From Ephydatia muelleri (lineage: Eukaryota; Porifera; Demospongiae; Spongillida; Spongillidae), in the NCBI GenBank assembly GCA_013339895.1, contig JABACO010000010.1, positions 5,965,445 to 6,029,444 on the forward strand: a DNA stretch of 64,000 nucleotides. Direction: 5' to 3'. This document shows positions 1 through 11,290 of this stretch, one piece after another. Position 1 is the first letter of the stretch. Every line of letters starts with the position of its first letter. The position numbers and the translations under genes are program-made. Below the pieces are notes generated by a model. The model was given only the letters and a program-made list of their open reading frames with translations, was not told where the DNA came from and ran no database searches.

Positions 1-401
1 GCTACTGGTGGCCACATGTATGTTGATTTGTCTACTAACGTTCCCCATTATCTCACACAATTTGCCCAAAAAGGTTGTCAAGGATGCTATTGGTTGCCAT
101 TTGCTTCTGGACACTCACCTGCACCGCTCTGTCCAAGGATGTTGTTGTATACAAGGACTACTCTGGCGTACAAGGGGTAATCTGTTAGGGTGTGACTATT
201 CCCTCTTTTATGGGATATTCCCACTTCCGTACTGCAAGGTGTTGCTGGCAAAAACGTCAGAGACAATTATTATCCAAACTATTAGTGTGTTGTTTTGTGT
301 GTATGACATTGGTGGCTGAACATTACGAATCAATACGGATCACTTGCGATCAATTACGCATCATGCATCGGAATAATGTGCATGAAAAAAAAAAGAATGA
401 A
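1..401. other. Left edge, no recognised gene
   Basis: An open frame of 103 codons runs on the plus strand from 8 to 319 and a second overlaps it. Neither contains a motif I recognise, and neither shows a convincing splice signal. The stretch may be the end of a gene that begins outside the window or plain non-coding DNA. Confidence 0.3.
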
Positions 402-669
402 ACAAGTAAATAAAAACCTTCTCTATGAGAAAGTTGGTGGGATATAGGATTTGAAGGCAATGGTGGTGTAAAAAGCAAGGAAACAAGGTTCTGTAATAGT
501 AAGGGAAAATGTCATAGTCCTATATTTAGCCCGTTTGTGTGCTAAATATAGGACTATGACATTTTCCCTTACTATTAGAGAACCTTGTTTCCTTGCTTTT
601 TACACCACCATTGGCTTCAAATCCTATATCCCACCAACTTTCTCATAGAGAAGGTTTTTATTTACTTGT
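402..669. mobile_element. Hairpin MITE, family A (near-perfect palindrome)
   Basis: The 129-bp arms 402-530 and 541-669 are inverted copies around a 10-bp loop; by eye only two positions mismatch. The ends read ACAAGTAAATAAAAACC. There is no coding capacity, so it is non-autonomous. Diverged relatives lie at 13140-13208 (one arm only), 42846-43052 and 48089-48319. The near-identity of the arms indicates a recent origin or arm homogenisation. Confidence 0.85.
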
Positions 670-919
670 GCATATAAAAACAGTAGAAGTAAATGTACAT
701 GAATTTGGCACTTTAAGGTCCACAGGTAATTCATAGCAGAAACAGGTTACAGTATTTAAATACACAGCTGAGATGTAGAGCAAATAATTAATCAGCTCAC
801 CTCATCAGTACCATTTATAATGTACATTACAGTCCTTAGGTTTATTCGTGCACAGGCCCACACACACACGACAAAAGACAAATCACAAGACAATTTCAGT
901 GTGACATACAGTAACTCAC

Positions 920-1021
920 CTCATCAGTATGGACATGAGCATGTTGGGATGGTTTGGTATGCATCTCTTCTTCCACTGGTGGGAGGGGAGGGAAATGACT
1001 GTCTATCTGTTGCTTCACTCC
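920..1021 (-). CDS. Candidate exon, unknown protein
   Basis: On the minus strand a good acceptor (TTTCTATAG) precedes an open stretch of exactly 34 codons that ends in ACTGATGAG followed by the donor GTGAGT. It encodes a proline- and histidine-rich segment ending in HTDE. It matches the 3' part of the exon at 1490-1828 in layout (an E-E-x block, then x-Q-H, then DE at the splice site, both phase 0). I do not recognise the protein. A between-exon copy (about 1165-1218) has the repeated ADGT..TGS pattern also seen in the larger exon. Confidence 0.3.
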
Positions 1022-1489
1022 CTATAGAAAGAGAAGTACACCTCCTTAACATGGCATACAGCTACATCATGTACATGTACAATACACACCCTGCACACCA
1101 TCAATACATGTTGCATGCATGCACTCTGTACCTGTACTTGCACATTGCTATTACCATCCCCAGTTGTTGAAGTCAGGCTCCCTGTCTTGTGTTTGGTTTG
1201 TAGAACAGTTCCATCTGCATGTACACGTGAACACATATAATGTCATTACAGATGTGTTTTCATTGAGACATCATCAAAGTTGCACTGCACCTTTAACTGC
1301 ATTGAAAACTGCAAACTTGTGAACTAATTGAGAGATGTTGTATACATGTACCTCTTTTCTCTGAACCTATGGAGGTGGAATATACAAAGTAATATGTACT
1401 CTTTACATACACTGTATAGCAGTAGTACACATGCACCTGTACAGAACGTTAGCCTTAGTCTACTCCACATACGTATATCATAAATGTAC

Positions 1490-1828
1490 CTCATCAGGTC
1501 GTGCAAAGCTATGTTGGGTTAGTTTGATAGCGGACCGCAGCTTTTCTTCTGCTAATGAATTGTTAGAGATAGTCCGATGTGTGGATATTGGAGGGGAGCA
1601 GTAATTGGAATCATGAAATGTATATATCTGCACAGGTGTATGTTGTTGCTCCTCATAGTTTCCATTTACAGTCTTCAACAAGTTCCCTGTCATGTATTTG
1701 GCTGGTGTACCAGATCCATCTGCACTGTCTTTGCATGTCTTTGAGAATTTTTTCTTTTCAACGTGGGTACTGAAGTCCTCAATATGCTTGTTTTGTGACA
1801 TTAACTTTGGTGCTGTTTTTCCTGTATC
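1490..1828 (-). CDS. Candidate exon, unknown protein
   Basis: A 113-codon open exon, phase 0 at both ends, lies between a minus-strand acceptor (CCCTTTAG) and a donor (GAG then GTACAT). It is rich in Ser, Thr, Lys and Gln and has no recognisable domain, signal peptide or membrane segment. A shorter exon at 920-1021 and a stretch near 1165-1218 look like diverged duplicates of its two halves, which argues that it was once, or still is, coding. The gene's start and end are not visible. It could also be a decayed copy. Confidence 0.35.
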
Positions 1829-3399
1829 CTAAAGGGTATATAAATAAACCATTTTCACCAACTGGAAAAGTGAAAATGAACATGAGCAGTGTACTTACCC
1901 AAATTGATGGATATGTTCAATACATGTATGTATTCTAAATGCACAGGATAATTATTTAGCATAGGAAGAAACTGAAAACAACTATTACTACTATACAGAA
2001 ATATAATACTTTGTGGTGTCTTACATGTATGTGTATGTGTAAGCTCTCGTTCAGTCACATGTACATTATCATTATTAAGGATAATGATATCGTAATCGTA
2101 TGGCCCAAAACATACATGTAAAACCAATTAACTGCTGATGCTAGCAAATGTTAACTGTTCATAATACACAAACGATTCCCTAGGGTTACTTTTGTCTCGT
2201 GCTTACTAACATTATCCATTTCCTTGTTGCATGCAATCATTTACATGCACATGTATAGTGTAAGAATCAATACAGATACAATGTACATGTAAACTGTAGG
2301 TACATGTATATCTGAAGTACATGAGGTGAGTTACATTGTATCAAGCATGACTACTCAATGTCCATTTAGGTCATTGAAAGAAAACATTACAAAATGCAGA
2401 TAATATATTTGGAAGTGGTCACAACATGTACTTCATCAAATATCAACTGTATATTGTACTCAAGTCTGCAATTCAGAAAACAAAAATGAAAGCATCATCC
2501 CATATGAAGTGTTATTAAAATCCATATCCATAAATCATCTACAAATAGATTAGAACACATACATTATGCTGATGACATACAGTGAGCCCATCTACATGTA
2601 TGTTTATTTAACTAGACATCCATGTAAAGTGAGTATGTCCATGTACATATGATTCATATGCAACCACCACCAATCTGTACAGTACATACTGAATGCAAAT
2701 AATGCATGAACATATACAGTAGCTGCATGTTGTCTTCTGGAATATCTTCATATACTGTGCATGTATGTACACATGCATGTACATGCTACAAACACTCCAA
2801 TATCATCCATACATGTAGGTCTTAATAATTACATACAGTGACTTTGTAGACTGATAAAAGTTCTTCAATGTTCATTCCTGTCAATACACGTATTATGGAA
2901 GCAATTAAAGACTCTCTTTCATCAATTTTTTTTCTTTATGAGTACACTGCTTCTTGCTGATGTCTCTGTCCTGATACCCTTAGGTATGAGTACTAGACTC
3001 TTGTTCCTGTGTGAAAGTAATAAACATATTCATGGAACAAATGATATTGAAAACTGAATGCAAATGTTGTACAATACACTTCTGCTTCCCTTCCGAATGT
3101 ACACATACTGTAAAACAGCCAAGCATTAATGCATCAATACAAGTGCATATACAAATCATGGTCCCCAACGGCAGCATCAGTTTATGTACTTGCTCTTGAC
3201 ATGGGATAAGGATAAGGTTCCCTTACATGTACAGTGTACATCATCCAAATTAACATATGTGACATATAATATCATTATATTGTTTGAGCCATCATTGCAT
3301 GTAAATAAGCAATCTACAAAAGTCTTGTATACATGTATCTTCAATGTCACAAGTACCTGTTGGCTAATTTGTCTAGAGGTAGGCGGTGGGCATGTGCAT

Positions 3400-4165
3400 G
3401 GACAAGGGGGCCTTTAGTGGGAAAGAAATCCTCAACCTGTGCTTGATAGATGATGAGGTGAAAACAGGAGTTGTGATGGTTGGGAACTCTGCAAGTAATA
3501 CATCGTATAAATTGTACTGCTCAGACGAGGTGAGTAAGTTCTAGTCATTTGAAGTGGGACTGAATGGTATGTTTCAGCGTCCATCAACTGCTTACCTTTG
3601 AGATCTACTTTTAGGGAGTTGGAGCGGAGCTCCCAACAAAAGGCGACACACATCAGCAATTGTGAAAAAGTGCAGGTCCCATATGTTTTGATTGAACTGC
3701 CCTTGGTAGCCAACAAAACTGGTCCTGACTGCCCTGGACGCTTGTCCACCCTGGTGGTGGGTAGGACACTCTGCTTCCTGTGTTGACAAGGAACTGCCAC
3801 CCAGAGATGTAATCACAAATGAAAAAGAGGCCTTTGTTATGGCCAGCCGCCAAGGCTATTATTGGCAACTGGCCTAGCTGCTCTTTTCCAGACCAGGCAC
3901 AGGGTTGGTGTTGGTTGCATTTTCGGGCTGTCTTTCTTCTACATGTGCAATGATAGTAGCACAAGTTGTCTGGAGCAGAGGCGAAAAACTTTCCTTTCGC
4001 CTTCTGTCCAGTTGATGTGTTCCATTGCACTACGCCACATTAATACTCATGCATCAAACTACATTGTATGCACATACATTTACGTTCAAGAGTGGGAATG
4101 GTCTTTTTTGTTTTCTGCTCTGAGCATGTCTGTGCTATCGTCTGATAGCAAGGTCCTGGAATAAA
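3400..4165. other. Unassigned stretch inside the tandem-unit region
   Basis: Several overlapping open frames exist on both strands (for example 3653-4030 minus and 3862-4164 plus). None shows a recognised motif or a consistent splice frame. I see nothing here that I can call a gene. Confidence 0.3.
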
Positions 4166-4269
4166 CCTTAGGGTATATAAACTGGTATCAGATTTTCAAT
4201 ACTTCCACTGCCATATACCTGCTGCTCAAATGGATTGCTATTAGTTATGGATCAGTCCCCAGTCTTGAT

Positions 4270-4960
4270 GCATTACCACACACATAATATCTGCACCATG
4301 TTACAAAAGGTCACGAATCTGGTGAGGTAATCTAAAAAGAGAACTGCAATGTAATACCAGCACCTACATGAATGAAGGAATGGTACAAGGTGGTTCCTAT
4401 GCCGCTTACATGAAATAAAATCGACGTACTCTGACACAATGAGAACATTGTTCATTCCCAGTCTACAATGAGCTGAAATTAGTTTGCCCTACGCTTTGTT
4501 GTACATAGCGATACCAAGATTTATGTCATGTGACATGATAAAATGTAACTCATTCCTTCCTTACCACAACACCATTCCAAATGTGCCAATCACTGCCAAA
4601 ACTTATGTTGAAGTCACCCAAAACCTTGATCATCAGGTCACTTGGAGGGACCTTGTCAATAGCTTGTGGACGGTAGAAGTAGACAGCCTCTTTATGACAC
4701 TGCTTAGCTATGGAAGTTGGCGCATACACAGAAACAAATGTAATTGTTCTTAGCCATGGCTGGTTTTAGATGCATGATTATTACTCTGAAGTTAAAACGT
4801 TGAGGGCTTCCAGTCATAAATTTCACCAACTTGTTTGAAACCACAAAACCAACTCCTTCCCCAACCTTGGGGACCCAGCAGGTTTTCTGGACCAGAAGAA
4901 ATGCTAGTTTGTTTTCAGTACTAAATATTGTGGAGTGGCCAGGTAACACATATGCATGTA
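4270..4960 (-). pseudogene. LINE endonuclease (EEP) relic
   Basis: Minus-strand translation gives the hallmarks of an apurinic-like endonuclease of a LINE ORF2, in order: a segment resembling NKLVK...RVM.L, then SVYAPTS near 4720, a K.A.FYRPQ block, and LGDFN near 4590, followed by a D-W...W-G-V stretch. These are the family's nucleotide-cutting loops (Y-A-P and G-D-F-N). The frame changes at least once and stops interrupt the downstream part, and no reverse transcriptase follows, so it is a dead 5' fragment. No target-site duplication was found. Confidence 0.75.
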
Positions 4961-5394
4961 CAAACATAATATATACACATGCGTAGTTTGCGTACTACAT
5001 GTACAGTACAGTAAATGGGTTTGTGCAGTATATACATTCACTGTAAAGACTTACCATAAGGACTGAATGATCCCTGTGTCTAGTATATAGATAAATTGCA
5101 AGCAAAAATCAGAGTCAAAAATGGTAATAACAAATAAGTAAAATAGATATGGCGCTTGAACATAAAGGCCACAACACTGACATTCAACATGATTTGACAG
5201 CCAAATACTGACCAACAGTTCATTTTTTGCTTCATAGCATTTTAAGGATAAAGAGAAAGCAATAAATCTACATGTAATTGCAAACATCACACAAACCTAC
5301 AAAGACAATACTTTGTACTTTATGCATCCTTAATGAAAAGAATCTATAAAACCAAAAATTGACTGAAGGTGCTTTGTAGCCGATAAAAGTTTAC

Positions 5395-5477
5395 CTCCAA
5401 TCGCTTCCATTATAAAATCTAATGAACACTCAGTTTCATCAGATTTTTTCTTGCTAGACATCAGTTCTTTTGTGCTT
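5395..5477 (-). CDS. Candidate small exon of the tandem-unit gene
   Basis: Minus strand: the acceptor CACACAG precedes 27 whole codons and the exon ends GGAG before the donor GTAAAC. It encodes a Lys/Ser-rich start, then D-E-T-E and a hydrophobic helix-like end. The region at about 2846-2990 is a diverged copy including the acceptor flank, but its frame is less clean. Function unknown. Confidence 0.25.
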
Positions 5478-5569
5478 CTGTGTGAAATTAATAAATACAT
5501 AATCAGAATTATTACAAAATATTGATATGATATAGTCTAGAATGCAAATGTAATACACATGTACTGTAT

Positions 5570-6760
5570 ATGTACACATGCTGCACATGTACCTAATCCC
5601 ACATTGTGACGGTTTCTATACTATCCTGTCTATACAGCCTATACGTGGAACACATAGTACTGTTCCGCAGATAATCACCAATTCCTACACCAAACGATCT
5701 TTACTTTCAAAGGTACACACATCATATATTGACTCAACTATGAACGCAAAAGCACAAAGCAACAATGCACTCTACAATAGTCAGGCCAGCGGCCCCTGAC
5801 AAAACAGTGCAGCCCCGGCCTCCGCCAATTGTTCACAAAAGAGTCAGAAGGGACGTAATCGGTTACCCAGACTCTCACACACATACACACTTCATATTTG
5901 GACAGTTCACAACTTTGTGAGGTGTATGCAAGCACATTCACAGCTCTGTACAATGACAGATCCACACACAGTATAATTCAAACAGATCCACACACAGTAT
6001 AATTCAAAGTCTTACCATATGTAATGAAGTAACAGATACATGACACTGTAACTTACATGTTGAATTGCAACATAATGGGTTCATGCGAGGAATTGCTGAT
6101 CTCTGTGTGTGGTGTTTATACATAATAAAAGAGTCAAAAATGGCAACAACAAAATTAAATGGCTAAATAAAATTGTGCCCAAACATAGAGGTCACAACAC
6201 TGACATGATTGAACATGATTTGTAAGTCAAAGTCCATATTTTACTTTGCTTCATAGATTCTGCCTAAACAAAATACTAAAGCTAATCAAGATTATCTTGA
6301 CCTCTTACTGTAAATTAAAAAGAGAATTGTAACACTGAAATCCAAAGAAATTTCTTCAAGAGAGAGCATCACACTTTCAGATAATGCCATTGCTACAGGA
6401 CTTCACCGAATATGCAAGCTGAGAAAACCAGAAATCACACAGACATCAGGGAAATCAGAAATCGATTTCTAAATCACCGTGATTTCGACGTCTTACGGCA
6501 TAGGGCCACCTCAAGTTTGTAATATTGTAATATTAACTGTCAATCATTTGATAAATCATCACGCGATCTGAGAATGTTCGAGCTTCATTAAGAGTTAGAA
6601 GCAGAAAGGCAGCCTCCGATCTAGCTAAGGAAACGGCCTTTTTTATATGTGTTTAGAGGAATTCTACTTTATTATATTCATGAGATTAATAAACAAGTAC
6701 ACCGCATCCTGCTATAGGGTCGATGGAAAACTCAGTAGTGTCGGACGCCTAGCACATTCG
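5570..6760. other. No recognised gene
   Basis: AT-rich sequence with short open frames on both strands and a diverged copy of 5050-5250 at about 6070-6270. A short direct repeat (CAGATCCACACACAGTATAA) occurs at about 5960 and 5985. Nothing else could be supported. Confidence 0.35.
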
Positions 6761-6768
6761 ACTTAGGA

Positions 6769-6794
6769 CCCCCCCCCCCCCCCCCCCCCCCCCC
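6769..6794. repeat. Poly-C tract
   Basis: An uninterrupted run of about 26 C. Such a run is prone to length error in sequencing. Confidence 0.9.
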
Positions 6795-7072
6795 ACAAGA
6801 ACTTAAACGGAATGATTGCGTCATATTGGACCAAGTGAACACTCAGGGATATTAAGGCAGCTAAACTGCGCGCAGCTCAGGCAGCTGCTGGGTCATAATT
6901 AATTGCCCTTAGACGTACTTTTCAAAAAGGTAAATAGGCTGGGATGTCGATATATAAGCTAGGAATGGTTGTATTACTCGTCTATGCTTCGTGAGCACTC
7001 TCGGTGAAATTTGCCATGTTTATACGGCGAACGCCCGCCATTTGGAATGGATACTAAACAGGCTGGGATTGT

Positions 7073-7090
7073 CTGACAGTGGCGGCGGAA

Positions 7091-7121
<31 letters not shown>

Positions 7122-7190
7122 GGGGGGCTGGGGGGTCTCGAGCACCCCCAATATATGCAACGGGGGGGCTCAGCCCCTCCTATCCTAACA
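7073..7190. mobile_element. hAT-like MITE end with poly-G tract
   Basis: The stretch opens with ACAGTGGCGGCGGAAGGGG, like the common CAGTGGCGGA end of hAT-derived MITEs. It continues as a run of about 32 G (7089-7120) and ends in a mirrored C-rich block (CAGCCCCTCC). No 8-bp target duplication could be confirmed, so the call is tentative. Confidence 0.4.
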
Positions 7191-7199
7191 ACAGGTAGT

Positions 7200-8150
7200 G
7201 CATTTAATTAATCGATAATTCATTGATCAATGACCAGTCGCGCCACGCCGGCAGCGGATCAATTACATGTATAGCATAGCCAAAAACATATTCATATCCA
7301 GAACAGTAGCTAGCTCATTGACACTTTTGGTGCTGTATGAGGCAGCTGTTGTAGTCATTTGTCACGTGCTTGAATAATATTCATGAATATAATTATCTTT
7401 GTGTTGAGAGCCCACCCAATCATAAATGTCTTCCGCCACTGTGTCACGAAAGATGAAGTGATTATGGACCAATCTCGCTATGTGCCGAGTAGAGTGTAAG
7501 ATACAACACCATCTATGCATCGCTATATATCCGCCGGCCTCTATCGCATGACATGTCAATCCATAGTACTAGGCGCTGAGTTTGACTCTTTAATTCACTT
7601 TATAAATGACAGATGACGGCCCTGCATGGACGCATCAGTTCCCAAATCAATTGTCGTAAACTCGCCTTAACCTATCGCCCTTATAAATACCTTCAATAGC
7701 CGTGCAAACACTTGAAGTCTCCATTGTCAGCAAAATTGACGCCCAGAAATTTTGAAATATGATAACTATTACAGGCGGGCTTTCCGGTGTCACAGGAAAT
7801 TCTGTCGCTAGGAAATTTAAATATTGTCGCGGCGACAATATTTCCTAAGGGAATTGTGTTGCTTTAATTAAACGTAGAAACCTGTCGCTCCCAGGAAATA
7901 CTTGTCACACACATAAAGCATGCATATTTTGTCTCAAATTGTGACATGATTTAGAATTCACACATGCTCCTGATGCATTCAGACTGTTTTAGAACATACA
8001 GGGAAACAGTACCAACTAGTGCATGGATTTTCTGACGAGGCCTGGAGATACACGCAAGTAAATGGAACCACTTCTGGCATCCATCGCATTGCAACATCTT
8101 CCTGTATACGAGAGCCTAACATGTATATTTCAACCACTTCTTCCTTCAAG
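7200..8150. other. No recognised gene
   Basis: Short open frames only. A perfect small palindrome, AATATTGTCGCGGCGACAATATT, lies at about 7831-7853 within a longer imperfect hairpin (GGAAATTT...TTTCCTAA). I see no coding evidence. Confidence 0.35.
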
Positions 8151-8154
8151 ACTT

Positions 8155-8601
8155 TACTGTGAGGCCTTTGTGCTAGCTGCGATGCTTTGTGAAGGGAAAG
8201 GTAAAACGCCACCATTTAGCACTGTAGCAAGTGTAAAATTACAGCATACAAAGATCTTGCCCATTGCATAATGCAGTGGCAGTCGCAATATAGCAAAAAG
8301 GCCCCAATCACTTGCCCCAGATTGCTCCTGCATCTTGATGTATTCCAGTACAATGAAATCCTTGGCAATAATGCACTTAAGTGAGTGTGAAAGTTTCTGA
8401 TGATGTGTGCTGTCAAACACTTGGACAACACCACTTGAACATCCAAATGTTGACACAGTTTTCCAGTGGTTGCCATTCTCATAGAGACACTGGACGAATT
8501 GGGGGTCTTTGTGAAAATCAAATGTTCTGGTGTACTGCAGTGATGTACTTTTCAGGCCTGCCATATCTGGATGCTGTTCTTGTAGCAGACATTCTATGTA
8601 G
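8155..8601 (-). pseudogene. Ulp1/C48-like cysteine protease fragment
   Basis: After a minus-strand acceptor (ACACCTAG at 8602) the frame encodes, in order, an LLQEQ.P..AGL start, then ENGNHWKTVS (catalytic His position), VQVFDS (catalytic Asp position) and QEQSGASDWGLFAI, where this family normally has Q-S-G-A-S-D-C-G. The nucleophile position is therefore Trp instead of Cys, and beyond residue FAI (near 8300) the family-like sequence continues in another frame. The domain is familiar from uncharacterised sponge and cnidarian proteins, often linked to DNA transposons. The upstream part of the domain is missing. I read it as a broken copy. Family recognition is from memory. Confidence 0.6.
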
Positions 8602-8687
8602 CTAGGTGTTTTTTGTACAGTTTCATTGTATATTAATAATTGAATTTTGCTAGTATATGGAGGTCGAGGCAGCGAAAAGGGACCCAG

Positions 8688-8735
8688 TAGTTGGGCGTAG
8701 CCCGACCTATGTGAAGGTCGGGCTACGCCCAACTA
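8688..8735. repeat. Perfect short hairpin
   Basis: Two 21-bp arms, 8688-8708 and 8715-8735, are perfect inverted copies around a 6-bp loop; the core reads TTGGGCGTAGCCCGACC. It is GC-rich in an AT-rich setting. It may be a tiny MITE or a terminator-like fold; no function can be assigned. Confidence 0.7.
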
Positions 8736-8754
8736 GTGACCTAGCTCATATTAT

Positions 8755-9130
8755 TAAATTTTGTTATAAAATTGCATCACTTCACAACGGTTAATGCTAT
8801 CGACTTCCCATTTTCAACACTTTATTCTACACCATTTCTGTAATACATTTTGGGGTTCTGCATTAGCTTTCTGCCAGCGTTGCGACGTCCGATACCCTTT
8901 GGGGTTCAAACTCGCCATATCGTTCTGCAGGAAAGTTCAAATTCGGTTTGTACGTAGAGGGATCCTGTATCTATTTGATCCGTTATGGAGATACAGCTGT
9001 GCAACATTTCGCGCCGTTAACCTATTACGACCTGCACTTCATGAATATGTAACAACTTCCTGTGTGCCGCCCAAACTTACTGTATTATCTATTATTAATG
9101 TTGGTTCTCAAATTTCGATACGGCAAGAAG
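8755..9130 (+). mobile_element. Family B repeat, single arm
   Basis: The order of blocks matches the other family B copies (36030-36480, 52381-52830, 55789-56168): GTTATAAAATTGCATCA, AACGGTTAATGCTATCGACTT, ACACCATTTCT, GCAACGT..GATACCC, TTCGGTTTGTA, GTTATGGAGATACAGC, then CATGAATAT. Non-coding. It is the plus-strand arm only; the mirrored arm is absent. Confidence 0.65.
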
Positions 9131-9221
9131 ATTCTTTTTAAAAAGTGATCAAACTGCGTCGATTCGGCTGCCATCACCTATGCTCAACACATGCAGTACG
9201 TACTGGTGCACCGTATATCGT

Positions 9222-9335
9222 TAGTATCGTACCCAGACCCAACTATCCGCAGCTGCGGATGGATTACATCACCGCTACGCTTCTACGTAGCGGTGATGTA
9301 ATCCATCCGGATAGTTGGGTATGGGTACGAGACTA
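9222..9335. mobile_element. Hairpin MITE with 9-bp target duplication (family C)
   Basis: The 114-bp element is a near-perfect palindrome with ends TAGTMTCGTACCCA. It is flanked on both sides by GTATATCGT (9213-9221 and 9336-9344), a 9-bp target duplication. Its interior carries GGATTACATCACCGCTACG in both orientations. Longer relatives occur at 27510-28072 and 28077-28165. A 9-bp duplication is typical of Mutator-like elements. Confidence 0.8.
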
Positions 9336-9599
9336 GTATATCGTCGGTTGGTTCGGTTTTAACTTTCACGCTTATTGGTTCTCCCACATGTCAGCGCTAT
9401 TTAATACATTGGAGCCAAACCCATGAGAAAGAAAGTAGCTATAAGGAGACGCTATAAATAAAGACGTAGTCTATAGTATATCATAGATATTATGAGTATA
9501 TAAAGCCACGGGGCTAGTTAATCAATGGTTAATCTTTTTTTGTAGGGTGGGCGTGCGTTTTCGGCATGCTGCACGTACACTCATCTACATTTACAGACC

Positions 9600-10132
9600 T
9601 ACTACATGTACACACACACACACACACACATGCACACACACACACACACAACACACACACACACCACACCACACACACATAGACCATGCACTCACATACC
9701 ACACCCCACACACTCCACACACACATGCACACCACATACAAACATCACACACATACCCCACACACAAACACACATACCCCACACACAAACACAAACACCA
9801 CACACACACACACATACCACACACCACAAACACACCACACACCATGCACACACATGCAGACCACATACGAACATCACACAATCACACCACACACATACCC
9901 CACACACAAACACACACCACACACACACCACACACAAACACCACACACACCACACACAATCACCACACACACCACACACAAACACACACCACGCACACAC
10001 CATGCACTCACACACCACACACATCACCACACACACACCACACACACACAACACATACACCACATGCACCACTCACACACACCACCACACACACCACACA
10101 CCACACACACATACACACACACACACAGCCAT
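9600..10132. repeat. CA-rich satellite-like array 1
   Basis: About 530 bp of (CA)n broken by ACC, ATG and AAA interruptions in recurring blocks such as CACACACCACACAC and CATGCACTCACATACCACAC. All plus-strand frames stay open because the sequence lacks T-A-R triplets, which gives false proteins of His and Thr. No gene. Confidence 0.9.
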
Positions 10133-10389
10133 CAATTGAGCTAGAACCAAAGCTGCGAATTGATATTGTGCAAGGATTATAATACAACCACCATTCAGTT
10201 AAGGGGAAGGAGGAGGGAGTGAGCACATGATTTGGGAGGGACAACATTCCGCAACTGATGCCATTTTAACAATTTACATAGCAGGTACAGCTGCCCAACC
10301 ACCACTAATGAAATGATCAACCACAAAGAAAAGATCTGATGTTTAGGAGAATGTTTACCTTTTTTTGCCCTGCTGTCCTAACAGACCAT

Positions 10390-10393
10390 GCAT

Positions 10394-10458
<65 letters not shown>

Positions 10459-10841
10459 CACGCACACACACACCACACCACACACACATACACCATGCAC
10501 TCACATACCACACCCCACACACCACTTACAAACATCACACACTCACGCCACACACATACCCCACACACATACCCCACACACAAACATCACACACTCACAC
10601 ACACCATGCACACACATACCACACACCCCACACACCATGCACACACACACACCACCACACACACCACAAACACACACATAGTTGTATACCACACACACAC
10701 ACTATGCACACATACCACACACACATACAAAACACACACACCACACACACCATGCACACACACATCACACACACACACATACCACACATCACACCATGCA
10801 CACACACCACACACACACCTCACATACACACCACACACAGA
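10390..10841. repeat. CA-rich satellite-like array 2
   Basis: It opens with about 70 bp of pure (CA)n, followed by the same interrupted blocks as array 1, including CATGCACTCACATACCACACCCC. The shared higher-order block suggests that the two arrays, 260 bp apart, are copies. Confidence 0.9.
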
Positions 10842-10859
10842 GAGAACAGGGGTGGCATC

Positions 10860-11290
10860 ATTTGGTATGGCTTCACTCTGACAATTACAGGCATTGGAGG
10901 CAAAGAAGCATGTGTTGCTTCAATGTCAACAGAGGGGTCTGCAGCTATGCTTATCGCTATGACACTAGTCCTCCAGAAGTTGGTATCCAGCCTGGATGCA
11001 GATGAGGAGTGTGCTGAAATCCTTCTCCAAGCATGGTATCTCGACAATGGAGCCTTGGCTGGTACCCTGCTCAGCTGTACTGCGTGCCTTACATTTGATT
11101 GAGGAGTTGGGTCCTGCACTGGGCCTACATGTGAACCTGGCCAGGTGTGAGATGTTCAGCAGGAGGGGCAACACATCATTCCCACCGGAGGTGAGGTGCT
11201 CACTCCTGCCTAATCTTTACATCATAGGTGCTCCAATTGGCTATACTGTTAAAATTTTATTGCTGGGGAGCAGTGAATAAAGTTCAGATC
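10860..11290 (+). pseudogene. LINE reverse transcriptase fragment
   Basis: Plus strand, in order: LVSSLDADEECAEILLQAW, then YLDNGALAG (the RT catalytic box, with DN where the family has DD), then in a shifted frame a VLRALHLIEELGPALGLHVN segment, a C.MFSRRGNT block and LLPNLYIIGAPIG. This order is characteristic of a widespread invertebrate non-LTR family with RT followed by a C-terminal nuclease-like domain. The 5' side runs into CA array 2. It is a dead fragment; frame breaks lie near the catalytic box. Confidence 0.8.

Larger units (their letters stand above)
670..6400 (-). repeat. Diverged tandem exon/intron units
   Basis: Pieces of this region are copies of one another: about 2830-3090 resembles 5340-5560 (shared splice-acceptor flank, coding-like stretch and downstream intron), about 5050-5250 resembles 6070-6270, and the flank TATATACCCT before a minus-strand acceptor recurs near 1835 and 4170. 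Several units end in the same minus-strand exon end, GATGAG followed by a donor, at about 800, 920 and 1490. The pattern suggests a minus-strand gene or decayed gene family grown by tandem duplication. I recognise no domain. It is rich in the octamer TACATGTA and includes a LINE relic at 4270-4960. Confidence 0.4.

Noticed and set aside
9547-10182. Long plus-strand frame of His/Thr-rich protein
   Set aside because: It is the translation of the CA-rich array; all frames are open and the reverse gives Cys/Val frames. Low-complexity artefact.
10339-10881. Overlapping frames over the second CA array
   Set aside because: Same artefact; only the part beyond 10860 has real LINE RT content.
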